From positions 124,001-188,000 of the forward strand of contig NZ_JAIZZN010000001.1 in NCBI RefSeq assembly GCF_020443565.1: a stretch of DNA of 64,000 nt. The letters run 5' to 3'. The position numbers and the translations under genes are program-made. This stretch comes from Clostridium sp. CS001. GTDB taxonomy: Bacteria; Bacillota; Clostridia; Clostridiales; Clostridiaceae. Shown piece by piece: positions 1-10,038 of the stretch (position 1 is its first letter; each line of letters opens with the position of its first letter). Below the pieces are notes generated by a model. It had not been told where the DNA came from. It saw only the letters and a list, made by a program, of their open reading frames with translations, and searched no databases.

Positions 1-89
1 ATAAAACCACCTCTTCTTGTACATTAATGTGCCCATATATATTAGAAAATATTACATAGCAATAACCTTTTGTTAAGTTCTGTGTGTTA

Positions 90-1532
90 CTACTTTCTCC
101 AAAAGCTTGGAAAAATAAGTAGCAGTATAGGATATATTTCAAGTCTACCAACAATCATACAAAACGAGAAAACCATCTTACTTAAATCAGTAAAACTTGA
201 AAAGTTACCTCTTGGACCCACGATTCCAAGTCCTGGACCTACATTACCAATAGTAGTTGCAACTGACGTAATTGTTGTCACTAGGTCTTTTCCTTCTATT
301 GATATTATAAGGATAGCTCCACAAAAAACCATCATGTACATAAAGAAAAATCCAAGCACTTCAGACAAGGTCTGATCATTAATAGTTTTTCCGTTTACTC
401 TTACAGAATAAATTGCTTTTGGATGTATTATCTTTAATAAGTCTCTTTTTATAGCCTTAAATAATATAAGAAATCTAATATTTTTTATTCCTCCAGTAGT
501 TGAACCTGCACAGCCACCAATAAACATTAGAAAGAACAATATAGTCTTACTAAATACTGGCCAAAGATTAAAGTCCGCTGTAGCATACCCTGTAGTTGTT
601 ATTACTGATACAACTTGAAAGGATGAATGTCTAATAGATTGTCCAATTCCAGAATACATCTTTCCATGTATATTTAGTCCTATTAATATTGTTGATAATA
701 TAACAATAAAACTATATAATTTAAGTTCCCCATCTTTAAACATTCCTTTTACATTACCTTTAAGAACTTGATAATGCAGAGCAAAGTTTGCTCCACATAC
801 AAACATAAAAACTGTTATGATTACGTCTATATATACATTGTTATATGCACCAACGCTCAAATTCATATTTGAAAATCCACCAGTACCTACTGTTCCAAAT
901 GTATGAATAAATGAATCAAACAATGGCATTCCAGCAATCTTCAAAAGAATAATCTCTAGCGCAGTTATAATTATGTAAATTCCATAAAGTATTTTTGCGG
1001 TTTGCTTGACTTTAGGCACCAACTTACCTGGATTTGGACCTGGGCTTTCAGCCTTCATTATTTGAACAGCTCCAGTACCAACTGATGGAAGTATTGCTAT
1101 GGCTAAAATAAGTACCCCCATGCCTCCTATCCAATGAGTAAAGCTCCTCCAAAATAATATGGCTTGAGGTAATCCTTCTATCTGCTGTAAAATACTTGCG
1201 CCTGTAGTTGAAAACCCCGAGCATGACTCAAAAAAGCTATCAACTAGAGATGGAATTGCTCCACTAAAATAAAACGGAAGTGCTCCAAAAAAGGATATTA
1301 AAATCCAACCAACGGCTACAATAGCAAACCCATCTTTAACGTATATACCTTTATTTTTGGGTTTTATAAGACTTGAAGCTATACCAATTATTAAAAGTAA
1401 TACAATTGTATAAATAAATGCCCATACATTCGCCTCACCATATATTAATGCTACTGCTACTGCTGGTAGCATAGCTAATGCTTCACATACTAGTAGTATC
1501 CCTAAATTTTTTAATACCATTGAGTAATTCAC
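90..1532 (-). CDS. trkH: TrkH-family potassium transporter, membrane subunit
   Basis: This is the K+-translocating membrane subunit of a Trk/Ktr system, 480 aa, with about ten hydrophobic segments. Four pore-loop signatures are visible in order: FSTTGAS near residue 107, GTVGTGGFS near 215, ITTTGYATADF near 310 and ATTIGNVGPG near 425, each with the conserved filter glycine. The start is GTG at 1532, eight bases after GGAGG. The gene overlaps the 3' end of trkA by 50 bp, so the two are translationally coupled and the RCK subunit is made first. Length and motifs are typical. Which ion gradient is coupled cannot be read from sequence. Confidence 0.95.
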   Translation of the reverse strand: MNYSMVLKNLGILLVCEALAMLPAVAVALIYGEANVWAFIYTIVLLLIIGIASSLIKPKNKGIYVKDGFAIVAVGWILISFFGALPFYFSGAIPSLVDSFFESCSGFSTTGASILQQIEGLPQAILFWRSFTHWIGGMGVLILAIAILPSVGTGAVQIMKAESPGPNPGKLVPKVKQTAKILYGIYIIITALEIILLKIAGMPLFDSFIHTFGTVGTGGFSNMNLSVGAYNNVYIDVIITVFMFVCGANFALHYQVLKGNVKGMFKDGELKLYSFIVILSTILIGLNIHGKMYSGIGQSIRHSSFQVVSVITTTGYATADFNLWPVFSKTILFFLMFIGGCAGSTTGGIKNIRFLILFKAIKRDLLKIIHPKAIYSVRVNGKTINDQTLSEVLGFFFMYMMVFCGAILIISIEGKDLVTTITSVATTIGNVGPGLGIVGPRGNFSSFTDLSKMVFSFCMIVGRLEIYPILLLIFPSFWRK

Positions 1533-2889
1533 TTTGTAATCCTCCAGTCATTGTCGCTTCCAATTCTCTTAACTGTGATATATTTTTTTGCTTTGTTATT
1601 ACAATTATTCTATCTCCACTTTTTATTACATCATTTCCGTTAGGAATAACTACTTCATTTTTTCTTACAATTGTAGCAATTATGGTGTCCTCTACTATTG
1701 CAATACCTTTTATTGGTTTATTCACAAACCCACTGTTTGCGTCTACTATAAATTCAAGTATTTCAACACTACCTTCAGCTATCTTAAGTAATGATTCAAG
1801 TGCCTTTCCTCTTGCATATTTAAGTATTTGATTTGTAGTTATTAACTTAGGAGTTATAATAGAATCTATCCCAAGTTCTCGTACAATATTTATGTAGTTT
1901 GTACGACTTATCTTTGTTACTATTTTTTTCACTCCCATTTTTTTTGCAATAAGCGATGACATCAAGTTTTGTTCATCTATACCTGTAATTGCAACAAATG
2001 CATCCATATTTCTTACATTTTCAGAAAGTAGTACCTGTTCTTCTGTTCCATCACTGTTTATTATAAGAGCACCTGGCAGCACATCTGAAAGTTCATAACA
2101 TTTTTCTGTATTAATTTCTATGATTTTAACATTAATGTTCATGCTTTCTAAAAGCTTGCAAAGATAATAAGCAATTCTTCCTCCCCCCATTATCATTACA
2201 TCTTTAATTTTTTCAGGATACTTTCCACATGTCTTGCAAAAACTATATATATTGGATGACTTTCCTATAACGTATATGATATCATCCTCTTTAATTATTT
2301 CTTCACCATTAGGAACGATAACCTCATCCCCCCTAATTATTATACCAATAATTACTGGGTAATCGGTATACTTATCCATATTGCTTACCCTTTTGCCAAT
2401 AATATTAAGTCCTGCAGTTATCTTTAACTCAACCATCCTCACTCTTCCACTAGCAAAGCGTTCAACATTAATGGCGGATGAAAATCCCAAGGTTCTCGCT
2501 ATTTCTTCCGCTGCCGCAAATTCTGGGTTAATTACAAAATCCAAACCCAATTGTTCCTTAATTAATGAAAGCTCATAGGAATACTCAGGATCTCTTACTC
2601 TTGCAACAGTTTGCCTAACCCCCAACTTCTTAGCAGTAAGACAACATACCATATTAACCTCATCACTACCGGTAACTGCAATAAGTAAATCTGTATTTTC
2701 TATACCAGCTTCTAGCAATACATTAGCACTTACTCCATTACCTTTTAAAGACATAACGTCAAGTTCATCTTCTATTTTTTCAATAGCAAAGATATTTTTA
2801 TCTATAATTGTAACATCGTTGTCTTCTACCACAAGATTTTCTGCAAGTGTATATCCAACTTTACCTGCTCCAATAATTATTATTTTCAT
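1483..2889 (-). CDS. trkA: TrkA-family K+ uptake regulatory subunit, two RCK domains
   Basis: This is the cytosolic gating subunit that binds nucleotide and controls TrkH. The 468-aa protein is a tandem duplication. RCK-N 1 begins with the Rossmann motif GAGKVGYTLAENL at residues 7-19, followed by a TrkA-C domain. RCK-N 2 begins with GGGRIAYYLCKLL near residue 235 and is followed by a second TrkA-C domain near 390-450. The start is ATG with GGAGGAAAAC immediately upstream. It heads a two-gene operon with trkH. A good sigma-A promoter lies about 75 bp upstream. Confidence 0.95.
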   Translation of the reverse strand: MKIIIIGAGKVGYTLAENLVVEDNDVTIIDKNIFAIEKIEDELDVMSLKGNGVSANVLLEAGIENTDLLIAVTGSDEVNMVCCLTAKKLGVRQTVARVRDPEYSYELSLIKEQLGLDFVINPEFAAAEEIARTLGFSSAINVERFASGRVRMVELKITAGLNIIGKRVSNMDKYTDYPVIIGIIIRGDEVIVPNGEEIIKEDDIIYVIGKSSNIYSFCKTCGKYPEKIKDVMIMGGGRIAYYLCKLLESMNINVKIIEINTEKCYELSDVLPGALIINSDGTEEQVLLSENVRNMDAFVAITGIDEQNLMSSLIAKKMGVKKIVTKISRTNYINIVRELGIDSIITPKLITTNQILKYARGKALESLLKIAEGSVEILEFIVDANSGFVNKPIKGIAIVEDTIIATIVRKNEVVIPNGNDVIKSGDRIIVITKQKNISQLRELEATMTGGLQSELLNGIKKFRDTTSM

Positions 2890-2961
2890 GTTTTCCTCCT
2901 AGGCCTTTTAAAGATATTATTGTAAGTATCTCCACTATAAATATTAAATCAGTGTCTTGCT

Positions 2962-2991
2962 ATTATACAGCTATCTTGTGCATATTTTCAA
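2962..2991 (-). promoter_or_regulatory. sigma-A promoter of trkA-trkH
   Basis: On the minus strand, TTGAAA (2991-2986) and a perfect TATAAT (2967-2962) are separated by 18 bp, about 75 bp before the trkA start codon. The rest of the 326-bp gap between trkA and carB holds the carB terminator and a second hairpin (3145-3180) with arms TATAGATTGCT/AGCAATCTATA. Confidence 0.7.
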
Positions 2992-3078
2992 GAGCCTTTT
3001 AAGATTCTCTATATTTTACATTATATCCCTATTTATTTTATAGAAATATCTTAAGAAAACAGCTTAATAAATTATCTC

Positions 3079-3131
3079 AAAAAAATAATTGTTTTTCTAT
3101 ATGAATTCAATAATACATACAGAAAAACAAT
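3079..3131 (-). terminator. intrinsic terminator of the carAB operon
   Basis: On the minus strand an 11-bp perfect stem (ATTGTTTTTCT/AGAAAAACAAT, extended by a few pairs) is followed by TATTTTTTT. It lies about 85 bp after the carB stop codon. Confidence 0.75.
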
Positions 3132-3215
3132 AAATTATATTAAGATGTATATAGATTGCTCAGAATTTATTCCAGCAATCTATACTTTTAGTTATAGCAT
3201 AATCTAAAAAAAATC

Positions 3216-6200
3216 TTACTCTACAATATTAAACACTTCTAAATTTTCGCTAATAGTATTTTTCTTCATAAGCTCCACAACTGCCTTGGCAGTGTCTAAT
3301 GAAGTAATAACTAAAGTGTTATTTTCTATAGCAGCTCTTCTAATTCTAAAGCCATCTGTTTTCGAATCATTGCCCTTAGTTGGCGTATTTATTACTAAAT
3401 CAACCTGTCTATTTTTTATTACATCAATAACGCTCGGAGCGCCCTCTGTAATTTTTTTAACCTCTAAGGCATCAATACCAATGTCTTTTAATAGTTTAGC
3501 CGTACCGCCAGTTGCTATAAATTTATAATTAAGTTCACTAAACACCTTGGCTATATTCAAAAACTCCTCTTTATCCTGTGGATTTATTGTTGTTAATATA
3601 ACTCCTTTTTCTTTTTTAATCTTCATTCCTGATGCTACAAAGCCTTTATATAAAGCCTCCTCAAAGTTTCTTCCAATTCCTAGAACTTCTCCTGTGGATC
3701 TCATTTCTGGTCCCAGACACACCTCAACTTCTGGAAGCTTTTGAGTTGAGAATACCGGAACCTTAACTGATACCAATTTTGGCTCCTTGTAAACTCCACT
3801 ACCATAACCTAAATTCTTTAATTTTTCTCCCATCATTACCCTTGTTGCCAGTTCTACGATTGGAACTTTACTAACCTTACTAATGTATGGAACTGTACGA
3901 CTAGCCCTTGGATTAACCTCTATTATATATAATTCATCTTTAAATTCTATAAACTGAATATTTATCATACCCATTACTTTTAATCCTAATGCTATTTTTT
4001 TAGTATATTCTAGTATTTTTTCTTTTATAGCATTTGATATATTTTGACTTGGATATATTGTAATACTATCTCCTGAGTGAACTCCTGCTCTTTCTAAATG
4101 CTCCATAATACCAGGTATTAATACTTCCTCACCATCACAAATAGCATCAACTTCTATTTCTCTGCCTAACAAATATCTATCTATTAAAACAGGATTTTTC
4201 TTATCCTTCTCAAAGGCATTATTTAAATAGTATTTAAGTTCTACCTTTGAATAAGTTATTTCCATCCCCTGTCCACCTAATACATAAGAAGGTCTAACTA
4301 ACACTGGATAGCCAATATTTTCAGCCTCTTCTAACCCTTCTTTTAAATTCCAAACTGATCTTCCTTTTGGTCTATTTATATTTAATTTCTCTAAAAGCGT
4401 ATCAAATTTCTCTCTATCCTCTGCTTCATCTATTTGCTCAGGCTTAGTTCCATATATAGATATATTTTTCTCTCTTAGGAACTTAGCAAGCTTTATAGCA
4501 GTTTGCCCTCCAAATTGAAGTATAACTCCATCTGGTTTTTCTTTTTCAATAATATTTAATACTTCTTCTTCTGTTAAAGGTTCAAAATATAGCTTATCCG
4601 AAATATTAAAATCTGTGCTTACAGTCTCTGGGTTATTGTTTATTATTATAGTTTCAATTCCAAGCTTTCTAAGGGCAATTACACTATGGACAGATGCGTA
4701 ATCAAATTCAATACCCTGACCTATCCTTATAGGACCTGAACCTATTACTATAACCTTCTTTCTATCACTTACTAAAACTTCATCATATTCATCATAAGTG
4801 GAGTAATAATATGGCGATAAAGCTTCAAATTCACCTCCACAAGTATCCACCATCTTATAAACAGGTTTGACTTTCCATATGTTCCTTAGTTCGCAAATGG
4901 CATTTGGGTTAACCTGCAATAGATCTGAAATTCCCTTATCTGAAAATCCTTTTTTCTTTAATAATTGTAGCCAATCTTTATTCATGTCTCCAAGAGAAGA
5001 TCTTTTTATCTTTTCCTCTTCACCTACTATCCACTTAATTTTATTTACAAAGAATTTATCCATACCTGTAATTTCTGAAACCTTTTCCACCATATAATCA
5101 CGTCTGAGCATTTCAGCTAAATAAAATATCCTCTCATCATCAGGAGCCATTACGCTCTCCTTTAACTCTTGCATACTTTTTTCTGCTAAAGAATCGCACT
5201 GCAATGAATATCTTCCAATTTCTAAAGAACGAATTCCTTTTAATAGAGCTGCTTCAAAGTTGCTTCCTATTGCCATTACTTCACCTGTAGCCATCATCTT
5301 TGTTCCTAGAACTCTATTTGCTCCCTGAAATTTATCAAAAGGCCACTTGGGAATTTTAACTACCACATAATCTAAGGAAGGTTCAAAACAAGCATAAGTT
5401 TTCTGCGTTACTGCATTTTTTATCTCATCTAATCCATATCCCAGCGCTATTTTCGCCGCTACTTTTGCAATAGGATATCCTGTAGCCTTTGAAGCTAGTG
5501 CCGATGATCTACTTACTCTTGGATTAATTTCTATAACTGCATATTCAAAACTTTTAGGATGGAGGGCAAGTTGAACATTACAACCACCCTCTATCCCTAC
5601 ATTGTTTATAATATCAATTGACGCACTTCTAAGCATTTGATATTCTTTATCAGAAAGAGTTTGGCTGGGTGCTACTACAATGCTATCTCCAGTATGTATC
5701 CCTACTGGATCTATATTTTCCATATTACATATGGTAATACAATTCCCATAGCTATCCCTCATAACTTCATACTCTATCTCTTTCCAACCTTTAATACTCT
5801 TCTCTAAAAGAACCTGTCCGATAGAACTTAATTGTAATCCTGATTCTAAAATTTCAACTAGTTCTTCCTTCGTTTCAGCAATCCCACCTCCACTTCCACC
5901 CATAGTATAGGCTGGTCTTACCACTACCGGATAGCCTTTTTCACTTGCAAAGGTTAATCCTCCTTCTATATCCGTAACAATTTCACTTTCTACAACTGGT
6001 TGATTAATCTTCATCATGAGACTTCTAAAAATCTCTCTATCCTCACCTTTTTTTATTGCTTCTATAGAAGTTCCTATCACTCTAACATTGTATTTATCTA
6101 AAATACCACTATCTGATAGTTCAACAGCTAAATTTAACCCTGTTTGCCCTCCCATACCCGCAAGTAAACTATCTGGCCTTTCCTTTTTAATAATCTTTTC

Positions 6201-6422
6201 TAAAAATTCTATAGTCAAAGGCTCAATATAAACAATGTCCGCAACCTCTTTATCTGTCATTATTGTTGCTGGATTACTATTTACAAGTACAACTTCTACT
6301 CCCTCTTCTTTTAATGCTTGGCAAGCTTGTGTTCCAGAATAATCGAATTCTGCTGCCTGGCCTATTATTATTGGTCCCGACCCAACTACTAGTACTTTTT
6401 TAATGCTTTTATCCAATGACAT
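3216..6422 (-). CDS. carB: carbamoyl-phosphate synthase large chain
   Basis: This enzyme makes carbamoyl phosphate from bicarbonate, ammonia and two ATP, feeding both pyrimidine and arginine synthesis. The 1068-aa protein has the full duplicated layout. The first biotin-carboxylase-like half starts with [20 protein letters not shown] and an ATP-grasp region around residues 130-330. An oligomerisation region lies around 400-550. The second half begins with [20 protein letters not shown] and has a second ATP-grasp at about 670-860. A methylglyoxal-synthase-like allosteric domain ([11 protein letters not shown]) lies at about 930-1068. ATG is preceded by GGAGGGTTCAT. It is the second gene of carA-carB, 47 bp after carA. 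The last domain usually binds UMP or ornithine-type effectors. Confidence 0.98.
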   Translation of the reverse strand: MSLDKSIKKVLVVGSGPIIIGQAAEFDYSGTQACQALKEEGVEVVLVNSNPATIMTDKEVADIVYIEPLTIEFLEKIIKKERPDSLLAGMGGQTGLNLAVELSDSGILDKYNVRVIGTSIEAIKKGEDREIFRSLMMKINQPVVESEIVTDIEGGLTFASEKGYPVVVRPAYTMGGSGGGIAETKEELVEILESGLQLSSIGQVLLEKSIKGWKEIEYEVMRDSYGNCITICNMENIDPVGIHTGDSIVVAPSQTLSDKEYQMLRSASIDIINNVGIEGGCNVQLALHPKSFEYAVIEINPRVSRSSALASKATGYPIAKVAAKIALGYGLDEIKNAVTQKTYACFEPSLDYVVVKIPKWPFDKFQGANRVLGTKMMATGEVMAIGSNFEAALLKGIRSLEIGRYSLQCDSLAEKSMQELKESVMAPDDERIFYLAEMLRRDYMVEKVSEITGMDKFFVNKIKWIVGEEEKIKRSSLGDMNKDWLQLLKKKGFSDKGISDLLQVNPNAICELRNIWKVKPVYKMVDTCGGEFEALSPYYYSTYDEYDEVLVSDRKKVIVIGSGPIRIGQGIEFDYASVHSVIALRKLGIETIIINNNPETVSTDFNISDKLYFEPLTEEEVLNIIEKEKPDGVILQFGGQTAIKLAKFLREKNISIYGTKPEQIDEAEDREKFDTLLEKLNINRPKGRSVWNLKEGLEEAENIGYPVLVRPSYVLGGQGMEITYSKVELKYYLNNAFEKDKKNPVLIDRYLLGREIEVDAICDGEEVLIPGIMEHLERAGVHSGDSITIYPSQNISNAIKEKILEYTKKIALGLKVMGMINIQFIEFKDELYIIEVNPRASRTVPYISKVSKVPIVELATRVMMGEKLKNLGYGSGVYKEPKLVSVKVPVFSTQKLPEVEVCLGPEMRSTGEVLGIGRNFEEALYKGFVASGMKIKKEKGVILTTINPQDKEEFLNIAKVFSELNYKFIATGGTAKLLKDIGIDALEVKKITEGAPSVIDVIKNRQVDLVINTPTKGNDSKTDGFRIRRAAIENNTLVITSLDTAKAVVELMKKNTISENLEVFNIVE

Positions 6423-6469
6423 ATGAACCCTCCTCTATATTATCCTTTGTTAAATTGCTATATTCGACA

Positions 6470-7519
6470 CTACAATACCAGTGAAAGGAATTCATCAAAG
6501 ATCCCATTTATATCCTTGGGTCCTGGGCAAGCCTCTGGATGAAATTGCACGCTAAATATAGGTAACTTTTTATGTCTCATACCTTCTATGGTTCCATCAT
6601 TTACACTTATGTGAGTTACCTCCATGTCCTTTGGCAGTGCACTAACATAATATCCGTGGTTTTGTGATGTTATATATACCTTATTCTTTTCTATATCTTT
6701 AACTGGGTGATTACAACCCCTATGACCAAATTTAAGTTTTTCTGTTTTTCCTCCAAGGGCTAGTGCTAAAAGTTGATGCCCAAGGCAAATTCCCACTATA
6801 GGCTTTTTTTCTACAAGCTCATCTAATGTCTTAATTACCTCTTGCAAATCCTCTGGGTCCCCAGGTCCATTTGATAAAAATATCAAATCTGGATTAACTT
6901 TTAATATTTCTTCTGATTTTGCACTAGCAGGAAATATTGTTAGCTTACAATTTCTTTCCTTAAACGAACGCAGTATATTTTCTTTTATCCCAAAATCCAT
7001 AACAGCTACATGTATTCCTTCACCTTCAACGGTGTAGGGTTCCTCTGTTGTAACCCTCATCACTGCATCACTATTATTAAAATTTTTAAACTTTTGCTTT
7101 ATTTGACTTTCTGATAATTCCTTTGTAGCAATAATCCCTTTCATCGTGCCATTATTTCTAAGTATTTTTGTTAATGCTCGTGTATCAATACCTTCAATCC
7201 CTATTATTTTATTTTGCTTAAAATATCCTTCAAGTTCCATTTCACATCTAAAGTTATTTGGGTTATCACATTTTTCTCTAACAATGAATCCCTTTACCTT
7301 AGGAGACCTCGACTCTACATCCTCTAAATTAATCCCGTAATTTCCAATCAGTGGATATGTCATGGTCACTATTTGCCCATAATAGGATGGATCAGTTAAA
7401 ATTTCTTGATATCCCGTCATACCAGTGTTAAAAACTACTTCACCCACACTTTCCTCCAAATAACCAAATATATTACCTTCAAATATTATTCCATTTTCTA
7501 AAATCAACTTACCTCTCAT
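6470..7519 (-). CDS. carA: carbamoyl-phosphate synthase small chain (glutamine amidotransferase)
   Basis: This subunit hydrolyses glutamine and channels ammonia to CarB. The 349-aa protein has the CPSase small-chain N-terminal domain (GMTGYQEILTDPSYYGQIV at about 34-52) and a C-terminal class I amidotransferase domain. The nucleophile cysteine is in GICLGHQLLALALG and the His-Glu pair in FHPEACPGP. The start is ATG with AAGGAGGATTTTAT upstream. It lies downstream of an unusual leader (promoter, PyrR-type hairpin, leader peptide, attenuator at 7558-7837), so transcription into this gene is probably controlled by termination. Confidence 0.98.
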   Translation of the reverse strand: MRGKLILENGIIFEGNIFGYLEESVGEVVFNTGMTGYQEILTDPSYYGQIVTMTYPLIGNYGINLEDVESRSPKVKGFIVREKCDNPNNFRCEMELEGYFKQNKIIGIEGIDTRALTKILRNNGTMKGIIATKELSESQIKQKFKNFNNSDAVMRVTTEEPYTVEGEGIHVAVMDFGIKENILRSFKERNCKLTIFPASAKSEEILKVNPDLIFLSNGPGDPEDLQEVIKTLDELVEKKPIVGICLGHQLLALALGGKTEKLKFGHRGCNHPVKDIEKNKVYITSQNHGYYVSALPKDMEVTHISVNDGTIEGMRHKKLPIFSVQFHPEACPGPKDINGIFDEFLSLVL

Positions 7520-7557
7520 ATAAAATCCTCCTTAGTAAAACTAGAAATACTTTTTTT

Positions 7558-7612
7558 AAAAAAAACAAAGGATAACCAAGAGATCATTTAAAATAATCTC
7601 TTAGTTATCCTT
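7558..7612 (-). terminator. attenuator terminator in the carAB leader
   Basis: On the minus strand a 17-bp stem (7612-7596 with 7584-7568, one G-U pair) with an 11-nt loop is followed by TGTTTTTTTT. It ends about 40 bp before the carA start, so most initiated transcripts would stop here unless the stem is prevented from forming. Its 5' arm is inside the leader-peptide reading frame, and the leader stop codon TAA lies in the loop. Confidence 0.9.
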
Positions 7613-7746
7613 CTTAATATATTAATCATATTTATTAACGAAATAGAAAATACACCTACAGTTTTATTTTTAAAATTAACAACTGTATTATATTTAATAG
7701 AGCTAGACTTAAAATTTGCAAAACAAAAAACACATGACATAATCAT
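7588..7746 (-). CDS. putative carAB leader peptide (52 codons)
   Basis: This small frame begins with ATG after AAGGAG at a 5-nt spacing and is open for 52 codons. It ends with TAA at 7590-7588, in the loop of the attenuator hairpin. The peptide starts MIMSCVFCFANF and ends ILRRITKRLF. Its only three arginine codons (AGA, AGG, AGA) are residues 45, 46 and 50, all at or inside the 5' arm of the terminator. A ribosome stalled or terminating there would cover the arm and let RNA polymerase continue into carA. I know of no such leader described for clostridial carAB. The coding role is inference; ribosome site, frame and codon positions are seen directly. Confidence 0.6.
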   Translation of the reverse strand: MIMSCVFCFANFKSSSIKYNTVVNFKNKTVGVFSISLINMINILRRITKRLF

Positions 7747-7757
7747 CGATACTCCTT

Positions 7758-7777
7758 CCTAGCCTCACAGAGCTAAA
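7758..7777 (-). promoter_or_regulatory. PyrR-type binding hairpin in the carAB leader
   Basis: On the minus strand a 7-bp stem (TTTAGCT/GGCTAGG, with G-U pairs) closes the hexaloop CTGTGA. This fits the CNGNGA loop of PyrR-binding RNA, and AGCTCTGTGAGGCT matches the remembered consensus ARUCCNGNGAGGYU at 12 of 14 positions. The hairpin ends exactly where the leader-peptide ribosome site AAGGAG (7757-7752) begins, so a bound protein should block leader translation. Confidence 0.6.
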
Positions 7778-7808
7778 TTAAAAGTGTACTTTTTCTTAAT
7801 TTCTATTT

Positions 7809-7837
7809 ATTTTAATTTAGATTTTATATCTTGTCAA
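7809..7837 (-). promoter_or_regulatory. sigma-A promoter of carAB
   Basis: On the minus strand a perfect TTGACA (7837-7832) and TAAAAT (7814-7809) are separated by 17 bp. This predicts a leader transcript of about 280 nt before the carA start. Confidence 0.8.
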
Positions 7838-7955
7838 TGTATAAATATAACTTTCAGTTGCAAATTAATTTATATTTGATAACATATTACTTATATCTAG
7901 TATTTATAATTAATCATAATATGTTTATCACAGACAATAATTAGGAGGCATTAAT

Positions 7956-8849
7956 ATGCAAAAGATAGGTATGCGAAATATAAAAACTGCAATTTCAGTT
8001 TTTTTATGTATGCTCATATTAAAACTTTTTAAAAACACATCTCCCTTTTATGCATGCATAGCCGCTGTAATAACAATGCAGGGTACAGTCCATGGTTCAT
8101 TTACTGCTGGCAAGAACAGGTTGATTGGAACTATAATAGGTGCAACCTTTGGATTGATTTTTGCACTTATAAGTCCAGTCAATATACTTCTTACCAGCAT
8201 AGGTATAATATTCATAATTTATTTCTTGAGTTTTGCAGATAAAAAAGACTCTATTAGTATTGCCTGTGTAGTATTTTTAGCAATAATGATTAATGTTAAC
8301 CAAGGCAATGCTCTAATTTATAGTTTTAAAAGGGTTGTAGAAACCTTTATAGGAATTACAGTAGCTGTTTTCGTAAATTATCTTATATTCCCACCTAAAT
8401 ATTTAGATAAGTTGCAACAGCATAGTAAGACCTTAACTTACAATATTTTTGTAATATCCAAGGAGATGTTTAACTTTAATACTGATATTAATATTTCAAT
8501 AATAACCAAACAAATAACTAAATTACAAAAGTCACTTGATTCATACTCCAGTGAGATTCGCGGTGGTGTCACTAAAGATCAACATATGCTTAAAATTAAT
8601 AAACTTATAGAAACCTCGAAAATTGCCTGTTGCCATTTGATTATATTAAATTCCCTAATACTATCTTCCACTGACTCTAATTGCCATTTAAATAAAAACA
8701 ATTGTATTAGAATAAATGAATTACTTACTGAAAATATAATTTTTTGCGATAATATAAGCAATAATCCAAATATAGTTTTTAACTTTCATGTTGAAAGTTT
8801 ACTTGAACTATTAACCACCCTTCAAAAGGAAAATCCTCCTCTTATATAA
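7956..8849 (+). CDS. FUSC/aromatic-acid-exporter family membrane protein
   Basis: The 297-aa protein has about six N-terminal hydrophobic segments within residues 1-150 (ISVFLCMLILKLF, ACIAAVITMQGTV, LIGTIIGATFGLIFAL, then ITVAVFVNYLIFPP) and a soluble, mostly helical C-terminal half. The charged turn TAGKNRLIGT after the second segment is typical of the FUSC/ArAE (YgaE/DUF939-like) exporters of small aromatic or organic acids. The start is ATG after TTAGGAGGCATTAAT. It stands alone, divergent from carA and convergent with degV, and its stop codon lies within the shared hairpin. The substrate is unknown. Confidence 0.8.
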   Translation: MQKIGMRNIKTAISVFLCMLILKLFKNTSPFYACIAAVITMQGTVHGSFTAGKNRLIGTIIGATFGLIFALISPVNILLTSIGIIFIIYFLSFADKKDSISIACVVFLAIMINVNQGNALIYSFKRVVETFIGITVAVFVNYLIFPPKYLDKLQQHSKTLTYNIFVISKEMFNFNTDINISIITKQITKLQKSLDSYSSEIRGGVTKDQHMLKINKLIETSKIACCHLIILNSLILSSTDSNCHLNKNNCIRINELLTENIIFCDNISNNPNIVFNFHVESLLELLTTLQKENPPLI

Positions 8850-8870
8850 GTGGAGGATTTTCCTTTTGAA
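8821..8870. terminator. convergent hairpin between the FUSC gene and degV
   Basis: A perfect 19-bp inverted repeat (8821-8839 and 8852-8870) with a 12-nt loop includes the last codons of the exporter gene and ends seven bases before the degV stop. It has no long T tract, so it may work as a two-way transcript end through stem strength. Confidence 0.6.
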
Positions 8871-8876
8871 GTTATT

Positions 8877-9734
8877 CTATAAATCAGTCTGTGTATAATA
8901 AGCTATGCCCAACGCGCCAGGACCTACATGAGTTCCTATTACTGGTCCAATTGGCCCTATTTCCACCTTTTTTCCTATGATTTCTTCAACTGAGCTTGCA
9001 AAAGCCAGTGCACCGTCTACGTCATTTATGTGATGTATCATTACCTCCCCCAATCCATGTTTTGTTATATCTTCAACGAACTTATCAATCATAGTTTGGA
9101 CTGCACGTTTTTTAGTCCTAACTTTATTAAACATCTCCGTTTTGCCATGTGAAACAGTAAGAATTGGTTTTATCTGAAATATAGTCCCTAACAGTGCGCT
9201 TGCACCACCTATTCTACCACCTTTTTTTAGATACTCTAATGTATCAGGTATAAACAAAAATTTACTTCTTCTTATATTATCTTTTACTACACTAACTACT
9301 TCGTCAATTGATTTTCCTTGATCGGCTGCAATAGCAGCTGTTAATACCGCAAATCCAAGTTGCATACAATTAGATCTAGAATCTATAATCTCAATCAATG
9401 CCTTCGGATAATTTTCAAGAATCATACTTTTTGCAAGACATGCATTTGAATAAGTTCCACTCATATCTGAAGATAGAAAAATACCAACGACTTCATTATT
9501 CTCTTTTACATGCATTTCTAAGATATTATACATTTCATCTAAAGATGGTTGTGACGATGTAGGAATACTTAAACTCTTATCTAATTTCTCATAAAAACTT
9601 TCATTATCAATATGTATTTCCTTAAATTCCTCGCTATCAAAAATAACACTTAATGAAGCTATTGAAATATCATATTTTTTCTTAAGCTCATCACTTATGT
9701 ATGAGGTACTATCAGTTACTATTTTTATAGACAT
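8877..9734 (-). CDS. DegV family fatty-acid-binding protein (FakB-like)
   Basis: The 285-aa protein belongs to the DegV/FakB family, which presents fatty acids to the kinase FakA for incorporation into phospholipid. Family landmarks are KIVTDSTSYIS at the N-terminus, TSQPS at about residue 58, the SGTYSNA loop at about 91, IDSRSN at about 116, LKKGGRIGG at about 164 and GTHVGPGALGI near the C-terminus. These are the fatty-acid pocket and its neighbouring loops. The ribosome site is GAGGGATGGAAA before ATG. It is monocistronic and no fakA gene is nearby. The lipid bound is not predictable. Confidence 0.92.
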   Translation of the reverse strand: MSIKIVTDSTSYISDELKKKYDISIASLSVIFDSEEFKEIHIDNESFYEKLDKSLSIPTSSQPSLDEMYNILEMHVKENNEVVGIFLSSDMSGTYSNACLAKSMILENYPKALIEIIDSRSNCMQLGFAVLTAAIAADQGKSIDEVVSVVKDNIRRSKFLFIPDTLEYLKKGGRIGGASALLGTIFQIKPILTVSHGKTEMFNKVRTKKRAVQTMIDKFVEDITKHGLGEVMIHHINDVDGALAFASSVEEIIGKKVEIGPIGPVIGTHVGPGALGIAYYTQTDL

Positions 9735-10038
9735 TTTCCATCCCTCACTTATTATTTGTTAAATATATTATACTACAGTCTTATGTTAAATAATACTCTA
9801 GTGCGCTTGCTCAACTTTATTACATCTTTAATAAACTAACTGTAATATATTTCATAAAGTATTAAATTACTTAAAACTTCTACAAATAGTACTCAAAAAC
9901 ATCTTACTATGTTATAATTATGTTGTAAAAAGGTATGTTATGTATAGTTTAGAGCACTATTTTATTAGGATCAATATAAAATCAAAGGGAGGTGCCGCTA
10001 AAATATAGGTTAAATATCACTATACTACCTATATTTAT
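9735..10038. other. 304-bp intergenic region, divergent promoters
   Basis: The region separates degV (minus) and the next plus-strand gene. It holds a TATAAT at 9913-9918 (+), a GGGAGGTG at 9989-9995 and a 10-bp perfect hairpin (AAATATAGGT 10001-10010, ACCTATATTT 10027-10036) just before the downstream start codon. The hairpin could hide or tune the start site. No other feature was seen. Confidence 0.4.

Noticed and set aside
70-375. Plus-strand reading frame opposite trkH
   Set aside because: It has no ribosome site and lies entirely within a well supported gene; many similar antisense frames were dropped for the same reason.
7520-7837. T-box riboswitch for carAB
   Set aside because: No T-box core sequence or stem I specifier arrangement is seen; the leader has a PyrR-type loop and a translated frame instead.
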